Shown in pieces: positions 38,530 to 46,123 of a DNA stretch of 63,467 nucleotides (position 1 is the stretch's first letter; every line of letters begins with the position of its first letter). Under the pieces are notes generated by a model. It was given only the letters and a program-made list of their open reading frames with translations. It did not search any database and was not told where the DNA came from. Source of the DNA: an uncultured Opitutia bacterium (GTDB lineage: Bacteria > Verrucomicrobiota > Verrucomicrobiia > Opitutales > Opitutaceae); contig CAIUOU010000011.1 in NCBI GenBank assembly GCA_903900845.1, forward strand, positions 1-63,467, read 5' to 3'. Position numbers and translations under genes: made by a program.

Positions 38530-39453
38530 TCAGCTGAGCGTCACGCCCTTGGCCTTGGCGGCACGAAGGAGCGCGTCGGCCATGTCGCTTGGCGTGGCGG
38601 CGACCTCGATGCCGCACTCGCGGAAGATGGCGATTTTGGCGGCGGCGGTGTCCTCGGCGCCGCCGATGACCGCGCCGGCGTGGCCCATGCGGCGGCCGGC
38701 GGGGGCGGTGGAGCCGGCGATGAAGCCGGCGACGGGCTTGCGGCAATGCGCCTTGATCCAGCGCGCGGCCTCGACCTCGGCGCTGCCGCCGATCTCGCCG
38801 ATCATGATGATGCCGTGGGTCTCGGGGTCGGCGTCGAGGAGCTTGATGACGTCGAGGTGAGAGGTGCCGTTGACCGGGTCGCCGCCGATGCCGACGCACG
38901 TGGTCTGGCCGATGTTCTTCGAGGTGAGCTGGAAGACCGCCTCGTAGGTGAGGGTGCCGGAGCGCGAGACGACGCCGACATGGCCCTTCTTGTGGATGTA
39001 ACCCGGAGCGATGCCGATGCGGCAGCCGCCCTTCGATCCCTCGCCCGTGCCGGGCGTAACCAGACCGGGGCAATTCGGGCCGACGAGGCGCGTGCGGCGA
39101 CCGGTCATGGTGCGCTTCACGCGGATCATGTCGCGGATCGGAATGCCCTCGGTGATGGCGACGGCGAGGTCGAGATCGGCGTCGACGCACTCGAGGATGG
39201 CGTCGCCGGCGAACGGCGGCGGGACGAAGATGGCGGAGACCGTGGCGCCGGTGGCTTTGGCGGCATCGGCGACGGAGTTGAAGATCGGCACGCGATGGGC
39301 CCCGTGCTCGAAGAATTGGCCGCCCTTGCCGGGCGTCACGCCGGCGACCACCTTGGTGCCGTAGTCAAGCGACAGCTTGGTGTGCCGGGCGCCGAACTCG
39401 CCGGTGATGCCCTGGATCAGGATCTTGGTTTCGGGCGTGATGAGAATGGCCAT
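38530..39453 (-). CDS. sucD: Succinyl-CoA synthetase alpha subunit
   Basis: 307 residues. With SucC it makes succinate and ATP/GTP from succinyl-CoA in the citric acid cycle. 'ILIQGITGEFGARHTKLSLDYGTKVVAGVTPGKGG' is the CoA-binding start. 'GPNCPGLVTPG' and the phosphohistidine region 'GFIAGSTAPAGRRMGHAGAVIGG' (His in RRMGHAG) are intact. It follows sucC on the same strand, with a repeat-containing 109-base gap, and is followed by a terminator. Confidence 0.97.
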   Translation of the reverse strand: MAILITPETKILIQGITGEFGARHTKLSLDYGTKVVAGVTPGKGGQFFEHGAHRVPIFNSVADAAKATGATVSAIFVPPPFAGDAILECVDADLDLAVAITEGIPIRDMIRVKRTMTGRRTRLVGPNCPGLVTPGTGEGSKGGCRIGIAPGYIHKKGHVGVVSRSGTLTYEAVFQLTSKNIGQTTCVGIGGDPVNGTSHLDVIKLLDADPETHGIIMIGEIGGSAEVEAARWIKAHCRKPVAGFIAGSTAPAGRRMGHAGAVIGGAEDTAAAKIAIFRECGIEVAATPSDMADALLRAAKAKGVTLS

Positions 39454-39481
39454 GGGAGAAAAATGGGAGGGGGAAGGAGGT

Positions 39482-39550
39482 AAGCGCGAAGACGCGAAGG
39501 TGGCTGAGGTTCCGCAAAGAGGGCGGAGGACTTCGCGCGTCTTCGCGTTT
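39482..39550. repeat. GCGAAG-type inverted repeat between sucC and sucD
   Basis: CGCGAAGACGCG (39485-39496) pairs with CGCGTCTTCGCG (39536-39547), and flanking GAAG/CTTCGC copies extend the arms. The CGCGAAG units repeat every 8 bases on each arm. It looks like a member of the dispersed periodic repeats seen elsewhere here. Its position inside the sucC-sucD transcript means it would be in the mRNA. Confidence 0.65.
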
Positions 39551-39562
39551 GGTTTGCTGTAT

Positions 39563-40747
39563 TTAGGCGGCGACGAGTTTGACGATCTTCTGCGCGGCGT
39601 CGGCCATGGTGTCGCCCGAGACGAGCTTGAGGCCGGAGGCGGCGAGGGTGGCCTTGCCGGCGGCGACGTTGTTGCCCTCGAGGCGGACGACGAGGGGCAA
39701 CTTCAGACCGACCTCCTTCACCGCCTCGACGATGCCCTGGGCGATCACGTTGCAGTCCATGATGCCGCCGAAAATGTTGACCAGGATACCCTTCACGTTC
39801 GGGTCCCCGAGGATGATCTTGAACGCGGCGACCACCTGGTCCTTGGAGGCCCCGCCGCCCACGTCGAGAAAGTTGGCCGGGGTGCCGCCGAAGTGCTGGA
39901 TGATATCCATCGTGCTCATCGCGAGGCCCGCGCCGTTGACGAGGCAGGCGATGTTACCGTCGAGCGCGATGTAACTGAGCGAGTATTTGGAGGCCTCGAT
40001 TTCCTTGGGATCCTCCTCGTTGAGGTCGCGCAGCGCGACGATCTCCGGGTGCCGGAACAGCGCATTGCTGTCGAACGACACCTTGCCGTCCAGGGCGAGG
40101 ACGTCGCCGGCGGGGGTGGTGATCAGCGGGTTGACCTCGACCATCGAGGCGTCGGTCTCCCAGTAGCACGTGTAGAGCGCGCGGATGAGGCGCGCCGCGT
40201 TTTTCGCCTCGTTGCCGGTCAAGCCCAGCTTGAAGACGAGCTCGCGGACCTGATAGTCGGCGAGGCCGTAGGCCGGGTCGATGAAGACCTTGGTGATCTT
40301 CTCCGGCGTCTCATGGGCGACCTTCTCGATCTCGACGCCGCCCTCGGTGGAGGCGACGATCACGGGACGGGACGAAGCGCGGTCGAGAAGGATGGCGAGG
40401 TAGTACTCCTTCTTGATGTCGCTCGCGACGGTGAAGTACACCGTTTGAACCTTCCGGCCGGCGGGACCGGTCTGGAGCGTGACGAGCGTGTTGCCCAGCA
40501 TCTTGCCGGCGATCTCCAGCGCCTGCGCCTTCGTGGAGCAGAACTTCACGCCCCCCTTGAAACCGTCGGTGAACGTGCCCTTGCCGCGCCCGCCGGCGTG
40601 GATCTGGGATTTCACCATCGTCGGCCCTTCCGGGAGTTGGGCGAGGGCGGTTTCTAACTCGGCGGCCGATCGGGCGGCGGCGCCCTTGGGCACGGGAACG
40701 CCGAATTTTTCGAACAACGCCTTGGCCTGGTACTCGTGGATGTTCAT
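39563..40747 (-). CDS. sucC: Succinyl-CoA synthetase beta subunit
   Basis: 394 residues, normal length. It has the ATP-grasp fold that carries the nucleotide site. 'MNIHEYQAKALFEKFGVPVPKG' is the family start. 'KSQIHAGGRGKGTF', 'EINPLITTPAG'-type 'VEVNPLITTPAGDVLALDGKV' and 'NGAGLAMSTMDIIQHFGGTPANFLDVGGGA' are family landmarks. The start is at 40747; an upstream ATG at 40846 gives noise. It heads the sucCD unit. Confidence 0.97.
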   Translation of the reverse strand: MNIHEYQAKALFEKFGVPVPKGAAARSAAELETALAQLPEGPTMVKSQIHAGGRGKGTFTDGFKGGVKFCSTKAQALEIAGKMLGNTLVTLQTGPAGRKVQTVYFTVASDIKKEYYLAILLDRASSRPVIVASTEGGVEIEKVAHETPEKITKVFIDPAYGLADYQVRELVFKLGLTGNEAKNAARLIRALYTCYWETDASMVEVNPLITTPAGDVLALDGKVSFDSNALFRHPEIVALRDLNEEDPKEIEASKYSLSYIALDGNIACLVNGAGLAMSTMDIIQHFGGTPANFLDVGGGASKDQVVAAFKIILGDPNVKGILVNIFGGIMDCNVIAQGIVEAVKEVGLKLPLVVRLEGNNVAAGKATLAASGLKLVSGDTMADAAQKIVKLVAA

Positions 40748-40859
40748 GCGGGAAGGGAAAGTTGAGTAAGTCACAGCGGTCGACGGGAACGCACGAAAAA
40801 AAGCGGTCCGAGTCCGCGGATTGCCTTTCGGGCATCTTCCGCGCACGCTTTTCGCTTCT

Positions 40860-41390
40860 ATGGAACCTCATGAGGTGATGCGCGCGGTGCTCAAGACCAC
40901 CAGCGCCAAGCAGATCTCGGCCGGCATGAACCTTTCGCTCTCGCTCGTCTACAAGTGGGGGGAGCCACCCGTCGACGGTGTGCCCTCGGGTAGTCCCCTC
41001 GACCGCGTGGGGCAGCTGGTGCGCATCACCAAGGATCCGCGCGTCGCCCAGTGGGTGTGCGAGCAGGCCGACGGGTTCTTCATCCGCAACCCGGAGAAGC
41101 AGCCCGCCGACCCCAAGCTAATCCCCGCCACCAACGACATCGTGCAGGAGTTCGCCGACATGCTGGCTTACATCGCGCAGTCCTCGGCTGACAACGTCAT
41201 CACCCGGGATGAGGCGAGGACCATCCGCCGCCGCTGGGAGGAATTGAAGACCGTGACGGAAGGGTTTGTCCGGGCGGCGGAGGGCGGTAATTTCGGAGGC
41301 CCGCCCCCCGCGGCGCCGGTCGCCGCGCCGGAACCCAGGCCGCGCGTCAAAGGAGGCGTTTTGCGAGGAAAGCCGTCTGCAGCGCCGTGA
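40860..41390 (+). CDS. Phage-CII-like helix-turn-helix protein
   Basis: 176 residues. An N-terminal helical segment 'VLKTTSAKQISAGMNLSLSLVYKWGEP' looks like a helix-turn-helix, followed by 'PLDRVGQLVRITKDPRVAQWVCEQADGFFIRNP'. That pattern resembles phage regulatory CII-family proteins, which occur as chromosomal singletons in verrucomicrobia. A variable Pro/Ala-rich tail ends the protein. It would bind DNA; the target is unknown. Start 40860. The last 44 bases overlap the convergent rph gene. It is divergent from sucC, so it could regulate sucCD, but that is inference. Confidence 0.7.
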   Translation: MEPHEVMRAVLKTTSAKQISAGMNLSLSLVYKWGEPPVDGVPSGSPLDRVGQLVRITKDPRVAQWVCEQADGFFIRNPEKQPADPKLIPATNDIVQEFADMLAYIAQSSADNVITRDEARTIRRRWEELKTVTEGFVRAAEGGNFGGPPPAAPVAAPEPRPRVKGGVLRGKPSAAP

Positions 41391-42093
41391 CCTCGCGCAG
41401 CCCGCGCTGGGCGAGCGCGACGAGGCTGGTGAGTTGGTCGGGCGAGAATGTCGCCTCCTCCCCGGAGCCCTGCACCTCGACGAACTGTCCGCGGCCGGTC
41501 ATCACCACGTTGAAGTCCACCTCGGCGTCCTTGTCCTCGACGTAAGCGAGGTCGAGGAGCTCGGCGCCGCCGAAGACGCCGACGCTCACGGCGGCGACGG
41601 AATCGGCGAGGGGGTTTTCGGCGAGGCGTTTGTCGTCGATGAGCCGCTGCACCGCGAGACGGGCGGCGAGCCAGGCGCCGGTGATCGCGGCGGTGCGCGT
41701 GCCGCCGTCGGCCTGGAGTACGTCACAGTCGACCCACAGGGTGTTGGCGCCGAGCTTCTCGAGGTTGAGGACGGCGCGGAGCGAGCGACCGATCAGGCGC
41801 TGGATCTCGACGGTACGGCCGTCGATCTTGCCGCGGGAGATATCGCGGGCCTTTCGCTCGTGGGTGGAGTAGGGGAGCATCGAGTACTCGGCGGTGAGCC
41901 AGCCGCCGCTGATTTTCTGCTGCTTCATCCAAGTCGGCACGCCGGGCTCGACGGTGGCGGCGCAGATGACGCGGGTGCGGCCGAACGAGACGAGCACGGA
42001 GCCGGTGGCGTGGGGCGCGATATCGGCCTCGAAGGTGATCGGGCGCAATTGCGCGGGTTGGCGGCCGTCGGCACGGGTGGCGGAAGTTGACAT
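41347..42093 (-). CDS. rph: Ribonuclease PH
   Basis: 248 residues, usual length. It trims tRNA 3' ends by phosphorolysis. 'GSVLVSFGRTRVICAATVEPGVP' and 'WLTAEYSMLPYSTHERKARDISRGKIDGRTVEIQRLIGRSLRA' are diagnostic, with the Arg of the phosphate site in 'QRLIGRSLRAV'. 'VDCDVLQADGGTRTAAITGAWLA' carries the metal-binding Asp region. Its 3' end overlaps the convergent CII-like gene by 44 bases, an unusually long overlap. Confidence 0.95.
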   Translation of the reverse strand: MSTSATRADGRQPAQLRPITFEADIAPHATGSVLVSFGRTRVICAATVEPGVPTWMKQQKISGGWLTAEYSMLPYSTHERKARDISRGKIDGRTVEIQRLIGRSLRAVLNLEKLGANTLWVDCDVLQADGGTRTAAITGAWLAARLAVQRLIDDKRLAENPLADSVAAVSVGVFGGAELLDLAYVEDKDAEVDFNVVMTGRGQFVEVQGSGEEATFSPDQLTSLVALAQRGLREVTALQTAFLAKRLL

Positions 42094-42181
42094 GGGGCGC
42101 GACCGTAGGCCGGGGGATGCGGTGCGCGAGCACGGAAAATCACCGAGTGGCTGAGCTGAATCCCGCAGAGCCGCGGAGAAG

Positions 42182-42252
42182 AATCACGAAACACACGAAA
42201 GGCACGAAACCGAGCTGGGTTGGCCCACGGAATACACGGAAGGCACGGAACG
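42182..42252. repeat. Two adjacent 9-base-periodic triads, CACGAAA and CACGGAA
   Basis: CACGAA occurs at 42185, 42194 and 42203; CACGG(A) occurs at 42226, 42235 and 42244. Each set is spaced exactly 9 bases. The two sets differ at one motif base, as if related subfamilies sit side by side. Confidence 0.7.
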
Positions 42253-42316
42253 GAACCAAGGCGTGGGACCGGTTCCAGCTCGTGCGCCTCCTGGGCCTCT
42301 TCGCGGCCATTTCCAG

Positions 42317-42357
42317 AACAACCGCCCCGCCTGCGGAGTTGCGTCGGGGCGGTTGTT
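42317..42357. other. 13-base-stem hairpin upstream of the first sulfatase
   Basis: AACAACCGCCCCG (42317-42329) and CGGGGCGGTTGTT (42345-42357) form a perfect stem with a 15-base loop. No T-run follows, so it is a poor classic terminator. It lies 36 bases before the sulfatase start and could affect leader folding or be another dispersed element. Confidence 0.6.
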
Positions 42358-42393
42358 GCGCATCGGCTTACGCGCCCACCCCGCTTTACGCCC

Positions 42394-43821
42394 ATGCTCA
42401 TGCGTCCCCGCCTCGGTTCCCTGCTCGCCGTGTTCGCCGCCTCCGTGTTCGCCGCGGACGACCGTCCGAGCGTCGTCTTCATCTTCGCCGACGACCAGCA
42501 GGCCGACACCATCCGCGCGCTCGGTAATCCGCATATCCGCACGCCCAACCTCGACCGGCTGGCGGCGCGCGGCGTGGCGTTCGACCGCGCCTACATGCAG
42601 GGCGGCCTGCACGGCGCGACCTGCGTGCCCTCGCGCGCGATGCTGCTGTCGGCTCGACCGCTCTTCCGGAGCGACGAGAAACTAGCCCGTGACCCCACCT
42701 GGCCGGCGGCCTTCGGTGCGGCCGGCTACCGCACGTTCGTGAGCGGCAAGTGGCACAACGGCGCGGCCTCGGTGCCGCTGAGTTTCCAGCGCGCGACCTC
42801 GATGTTCACCGGTGGCATGACCAACCCGATGAAGGCGTCGCTCAGCAGCTGGGAGCACGGCAAGCAGGGGCCGGCGCGCGTCGAGCCCCGCCACGCGTGC
42901 GAGGCGTTCGCCGAGGCCGTGGTCGCCTTCCTTCGCGAGCCCGGCGAGGGCCCGAGTTTCGCGTACCTGCCGTTCGACGGCCCGCACGATCCACACATCG
43001 TGCCCGACGATTTTCCAGAGAAGTACGACCCCGCGGCGCTGCCGTTGCCGCCGAATTTCCTGCCTCAGCACCCGTTCGACAACGGCGAGATGACCATCCG
43101 TGACGAGGCCCTCCTGCCATGGCCGCGGACCTCGGCCGACATCCGCGGCATGCTCGCGGAGTACTACCGCTACATCACCTATCTCGACCTGCTCATCGGG
43201 CGCGTGATCGACGCGGTCGATGCTTCGCCGCGGGCGCGGAACACCATCATTGTCTTCACCGCCGACTCCGGGGTCGCGCGCGGCAGCCACGGCCTGATCG
43301 GCAAGCAAAACCTGTACGAACACTCCGTGCGCGTGCCGCTGATCGTGGCGGGGCCGGGAATCCCGGCTGGCCGGCGCACGGCGGCGATGTGCTATCTCTT
43401 CGATCTCATGCCGACGCTCGGCGCGCTGTGCAGCGTGCCGGCGCCCGCGACCAGCGAGGGGCGAGACCTGTCGGCGGTGCTGCGGGATCCGTCCCGCGGC
43501 GGGCGCGAGGCGCTGATGTTCGCGTACCGCGACGTGCAGCGCGGGGTTCGCGACGAACGTTGGAAACTCATCCGCTACCCGCAGGTGGATCGCACCCAGC
43601 TGTTCGACCTGGCCGCGGATCCGCATGAGCTGCGCGACCTCTCCGCCGAGCCTGCGCACGGGACCAGGATCGCGCAACTCACCGCGCGGCTCGAGAGCGA
43701 GATGAAGTCTTTCGGCGACCCCGCGTCCCTGCGCGTGGCGCAGCCCAAGCCCGCGGCGTGGTCACCCCCGGCGAAGGGAACCGGCGGCAGGGCGGGCAAG
43801 AAGACCGCGAAATCGGAGTAA
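42394..43821 (+). CDS. Exported sulfatase (family S1) 1
   Basis: 475 residues. A signal peptide (LGSLLAVFAASVFAAD) is followed by the alkaline-phosphatase-fold sulfatase domain. The metal Asp pair is in 'FADDQQADT'. The formylglycine motif is CVPSR with Cys77, the canonical CxPSR. 'GKWH' is present (VSGKWHNG). At the C-terminal metal site, 'IVFTADSGVARGSHG' has Ser where His or Asn is usual after Asp. The tail is basic (GGRAGKKTAKSE). It probably removes sulfate from a glycan in the periplasm. Start at 42394 or at 42400; both give a leader. Confidence 0.9.
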   Translation: MLMRPRLGSLLAVFAASVFAADDRPSVVFIFADDQQADTIRALGNPHIRTPNLDRLAARGVAFDRAYMQGGLHGATCVPSRAMLLSARPLFRSDEKLARDPTWPAAFGAAGYRTFVSGKWHNGAASVPLSFQRATSMFTGGMTNPMKASLSSWEHGKQGPARVEPRHACEAFAEAVVAFLREPGEGPSFAYLPFDGPHDPHIVPDDFPEKYDPAALPLPPNFLPQHPFDNGEMTIRDEALLPWPRTSADIRGMLAEYYRYITYLDLLIGRVIDAVDASPRARNTIIVFTADSGVARGSHGLIGKQNLYEHSVRVPLIVAGPGIPAGRRTAAMCYLFDLMPTLGALCSVPAPATSEGRDLSAVLRDPSRGGREALMFAYRDVQRGVRDERWKLIRYPQVDRTQLFDLAADPHELRDLSAEPAHGTRIAQLTARLESEMKSFGDPASLRVAQPKPAAWSPPAKGTGGRAGKKTAKSE

Positions 43822-43838
43822 GCGCGCTTCGCGGTCTT
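43801..43838 (+). terminator. Possible weak terminator over the sulfatase 1 stop
   Basis: AAGACCGCGAA (43801-43811) pairs perfectly with TTCGCGGTCTT (43828-43838). The stop codon lies in the 16-base loop, and only a pyrimidine-rich CCTCTTCTTC stretch follows, so termination is likely partial. Confidence 0.45.
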
Positions 43839-43858
43839 CCTCTTCTTCGCTTCATCCG

Positions 43859-44812
43859 ATGAAAATCGTCGTCCTTGACGGCCACGCGCTCAACCCCGGT
43901 GACCTTTCGTGGGACGAGCTAAAGGCGTTTGGCGAAATCGTGGTCCACGCGCGCACTCCGGCCGCCGATATCATTCCGCGGGCGGCGGGCGCCGAGGTGG
44001 TGCTCACCAACAAAACGCCGCTCGGCGACGCGACTTTCGCGGCTTTGCCGGGGCTCCGCTACGTCGGTGTGCTGGCGACCGGTTACAACGTGGTCGACGT
44101 CCGTGCGGCGCGGGCCCGCGGTGTGGTGGTGAGCAACGCGCCCGGCTACGGCACCGACTCGGTCGCGCAGCACGCGTTCGCGCTCCTGCTGGAGTTGGCC
44201 GCGCGCACCGGGCATCACGCCGCGACGGTCGCGGGGGGGCGTTGGGCGCGCAGTCCGGACTACTGTTACTGGGATTATCCGCTGCTGGAATTGTCGGGCC
44301 GCACGATGGGTATCGTCGGCTACGGCCGGATCGGTCGCGCCACCGCGCGGATCGCGGCGGCGTTCGGCATGCGGGTGATCGCGCACACCCCGCGGCCGCC
44401 GGCGGGCGGCGACGGTGCGGTGAGCTTCTCCGACGTCGACACGCTATTCCGGGAGGCCGACGTGGTGAGCCTGCATTGCCCCCTCACGCCCGAGAATACC
44501 GGGTTGGTCGACGCGCGCCGGCTCGCGCTGATGAAGCCCACGGCTTTCGTCATCAATACCAGCCGGGGACCGTTGGTGAACGAGAACGACCTCGCGACCG
44601 CGTTGAACGCCGGCCGGATCGCGGGGGCGGGCCTGGATGTGCTCTCGACGGAGCCGCCGCCGGCGGACCATCCGCTGTTCAACGCCAAAAACTGCGTGAT
44701 CACGCCGCATCTCGCCTGGGCGTCGGTCGCCGCCCGGCGGCGCCTCCTCGGCATCGTCGCCGCGAATCTGCGAGCTTTTCTGGGCGGCACACCGGTCAAT
44801 GTGGTGAGCTGA
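43859..44812 (+). CDS. D-2-hydroxyacid dehydrogenase, glycerate/hydroxypyruvate type
   Basis: 317 residues. The Rossmann motif is 'MGIVGYGRIGRATARIAAAFGM'. The catalytic Arg is in 'INTSRGPLVNENDL', Glu in 'LSTEPPPADHPLF' and His in 'ITPHLAWASV'. This fits the NAD-dependent D-isomer family, most like glycerate dehydrogenase/hydroxypyruvate reductase. The substrate is inference. It lies between two sulfatase genes, so it may process a sugar-acid fragment. Confidence 0.9.
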   Translation: MKIVVLDGHALNPGDLSWDELKAFGEIVVHARTPAADIIPRAAGAEVVLTNKTPLGDATFAALPGLRYVGVLATGYNVVDVRAARARGVVVSNAPGYGTDSVAQHAFALLLELAARTGHHAATVAGGRWARSPDYCYWDYPLLELSGRTMGIVGYGRIGRATARIAAAFGMRVIAHTPRPPAGGDGAVSFSDVDTLFREADVVSLHCPLTPENTGLVDARRLALMKPTAFVINTSRGPLVNENDLATALNAGRIAGAGLDVLSTEPPPADHPLFNAKNCVITPHLAWASVAARRRLLGIVAANLRAFLGGTPVNVVS

Positions 44813-44914
44813 GCGGCCCGTTCCCTGCGGCGTGTGCCCGGCCTGGTAGCGGCGGGCAGGGTGCTGATTCCAGTTGGGCGCGCGACCGCTTGGCATGACT
44901 CACGACTCCTTCCC

Positions 44915-46063
44915 ATGAAATTTTCCGTCCTGCTGTCCTGCGTGCTGCTGCTGGGCCCCGCGGGCGCGGGCGCCGCGCCGGCGTTGGAGCCGGGTCGTGC
45001 CGAGGCGCTGCGCGCGGTGTGGCGGGAGGGGATCTCCGGAGGATTCGTTCCGGGCGGCGTGATGCTTGTGCTGCACCGCGGCGAGCCGGTTTTCCGCGAG
45101 GCCTTCGGGCGGCCCGATCTTGCGCGGCCCGCCGCGCTTTCGGTCGACACGCCGTTCCGCATCGCTTCGGTCACCAAGCCCTTCACCGCGACACTGCTGG
45201 CGATCCTGGTCGCAGAGGGAAGGCTGCAGTGGGACGACCCGGTTGACCGGCATCTGCCGGAGTTTCGCGGGGTGCGCGTCGACGGCGGTGCCCCCGCGCG
45301 CCGTCCGCCGCTGGTGCGCGAGTTGCTCTCCCACACGGCGGGCTTCGCCGGCCAGCAGGCTCGGGGCGAGGAGCGCTGGCGGTTCCAGACCGACGGCACG
45401 CTGGCCGACGCCGTACGCGACCTTGCGCGGGCGGGCCTCTCCGCCGAGCCCGGCAGCCGTTACGCCTACTCGGGCCTCGGCTACATGGTGGCCGGGCGTG
45501 TGGCCGAAGTGGCGGGGGAGGCGGAGTTCGCCGGGTCGCTGGCCCGCCGTCTTCTGCTCCCGATAGGGGCAGGGGAGGCCGGTTTTCTCGCGGAGCAATC
45601 GGCTGGGCGGCGCGCCCGCCTGCCGGTTTTCTACGAATGGAAGGACGGCGTGCTATCCCCGGCCGCCGCGGCCGGCCGGGATGAACCTCCGCTGGCCTTC
45701 CCCAATCCCGGTGGAGGCTTGGTGGCCACGGTGGACGAGGTGGCGGCATTGCTGCTCCTGCACCGGAACCGCGGCCGCGCGGGCGGGCGCGTCATCGTGC
45801 CGGACGCTCTGATCGCCGACCTCCACACGGTGCAGCCCGGCACCGCGCGTGACGGCTACGGGCTCGGATTCAATGTGGTCCGTCCGGGCTCCGACGGTCG
45901 CGGCGCGCGCCTGCGGCACAACGGCGCCTCGGGCACGCTGGCGGTCCTCGATCTGGATCGGGATTACATCGTCGTGGCGCTCACGTAGGTGCCCACCAAG
46001 CAGCGGATGCCGTTCACCCGGCGGCTTGACGCCGCGATCGAGGCGCTGATCGACGGGCGCTGA
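44915..46063 (+). pseudogene. Exported serine hydrolase (beta-lactamase class C family) with in-frame amber stop
   Basis: A signal peptide (FSVLLSCVLLLGPAGAGAA) precedes a class C beta-lactamase/esterase fold. Active-site motifs are SVTK (Ser85, Lys88), YSG in 'YAYSGLGYMVAG' and HNG in 'LRHNGASGT'. The frame stops at a TAG at 45986-45988 right after 'DRDYIVVALT'. It then stays open for 24 more codons, 'VPTKQRMPFTRRLDAAIEAL' and so on, to TGA at 46061-46063, which reads as the expected last helix of this family. TAG could be a CAG-to-TAG mutation (LTQ to LT*). Without readthrough the product is 357 residues and lacks the final helix. It may be inactive, or functional without the tail. Confidence 0.75.
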
Positions 46064-46123
46064 GCCGGCGGTTCCCAATTGGGACCGGCCGGAAGGGATT
46101 CCGACTGGCGGGGCGGCGTAGTC

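Larger units (their letters stand above)
42094..42393. other. Intergenic region with periodic repeats and a hairpin
   Basis: About 300 bases between divergent rph and the first sulfatase. It holds two 9-base-periodic triads (42185-42252) and a 13-base-stem hairpin (42317-42357). No convincing gene or clear sigma-70 promoter is seen. Promoters for both flanking genes should be here. Confidence 0.5.
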
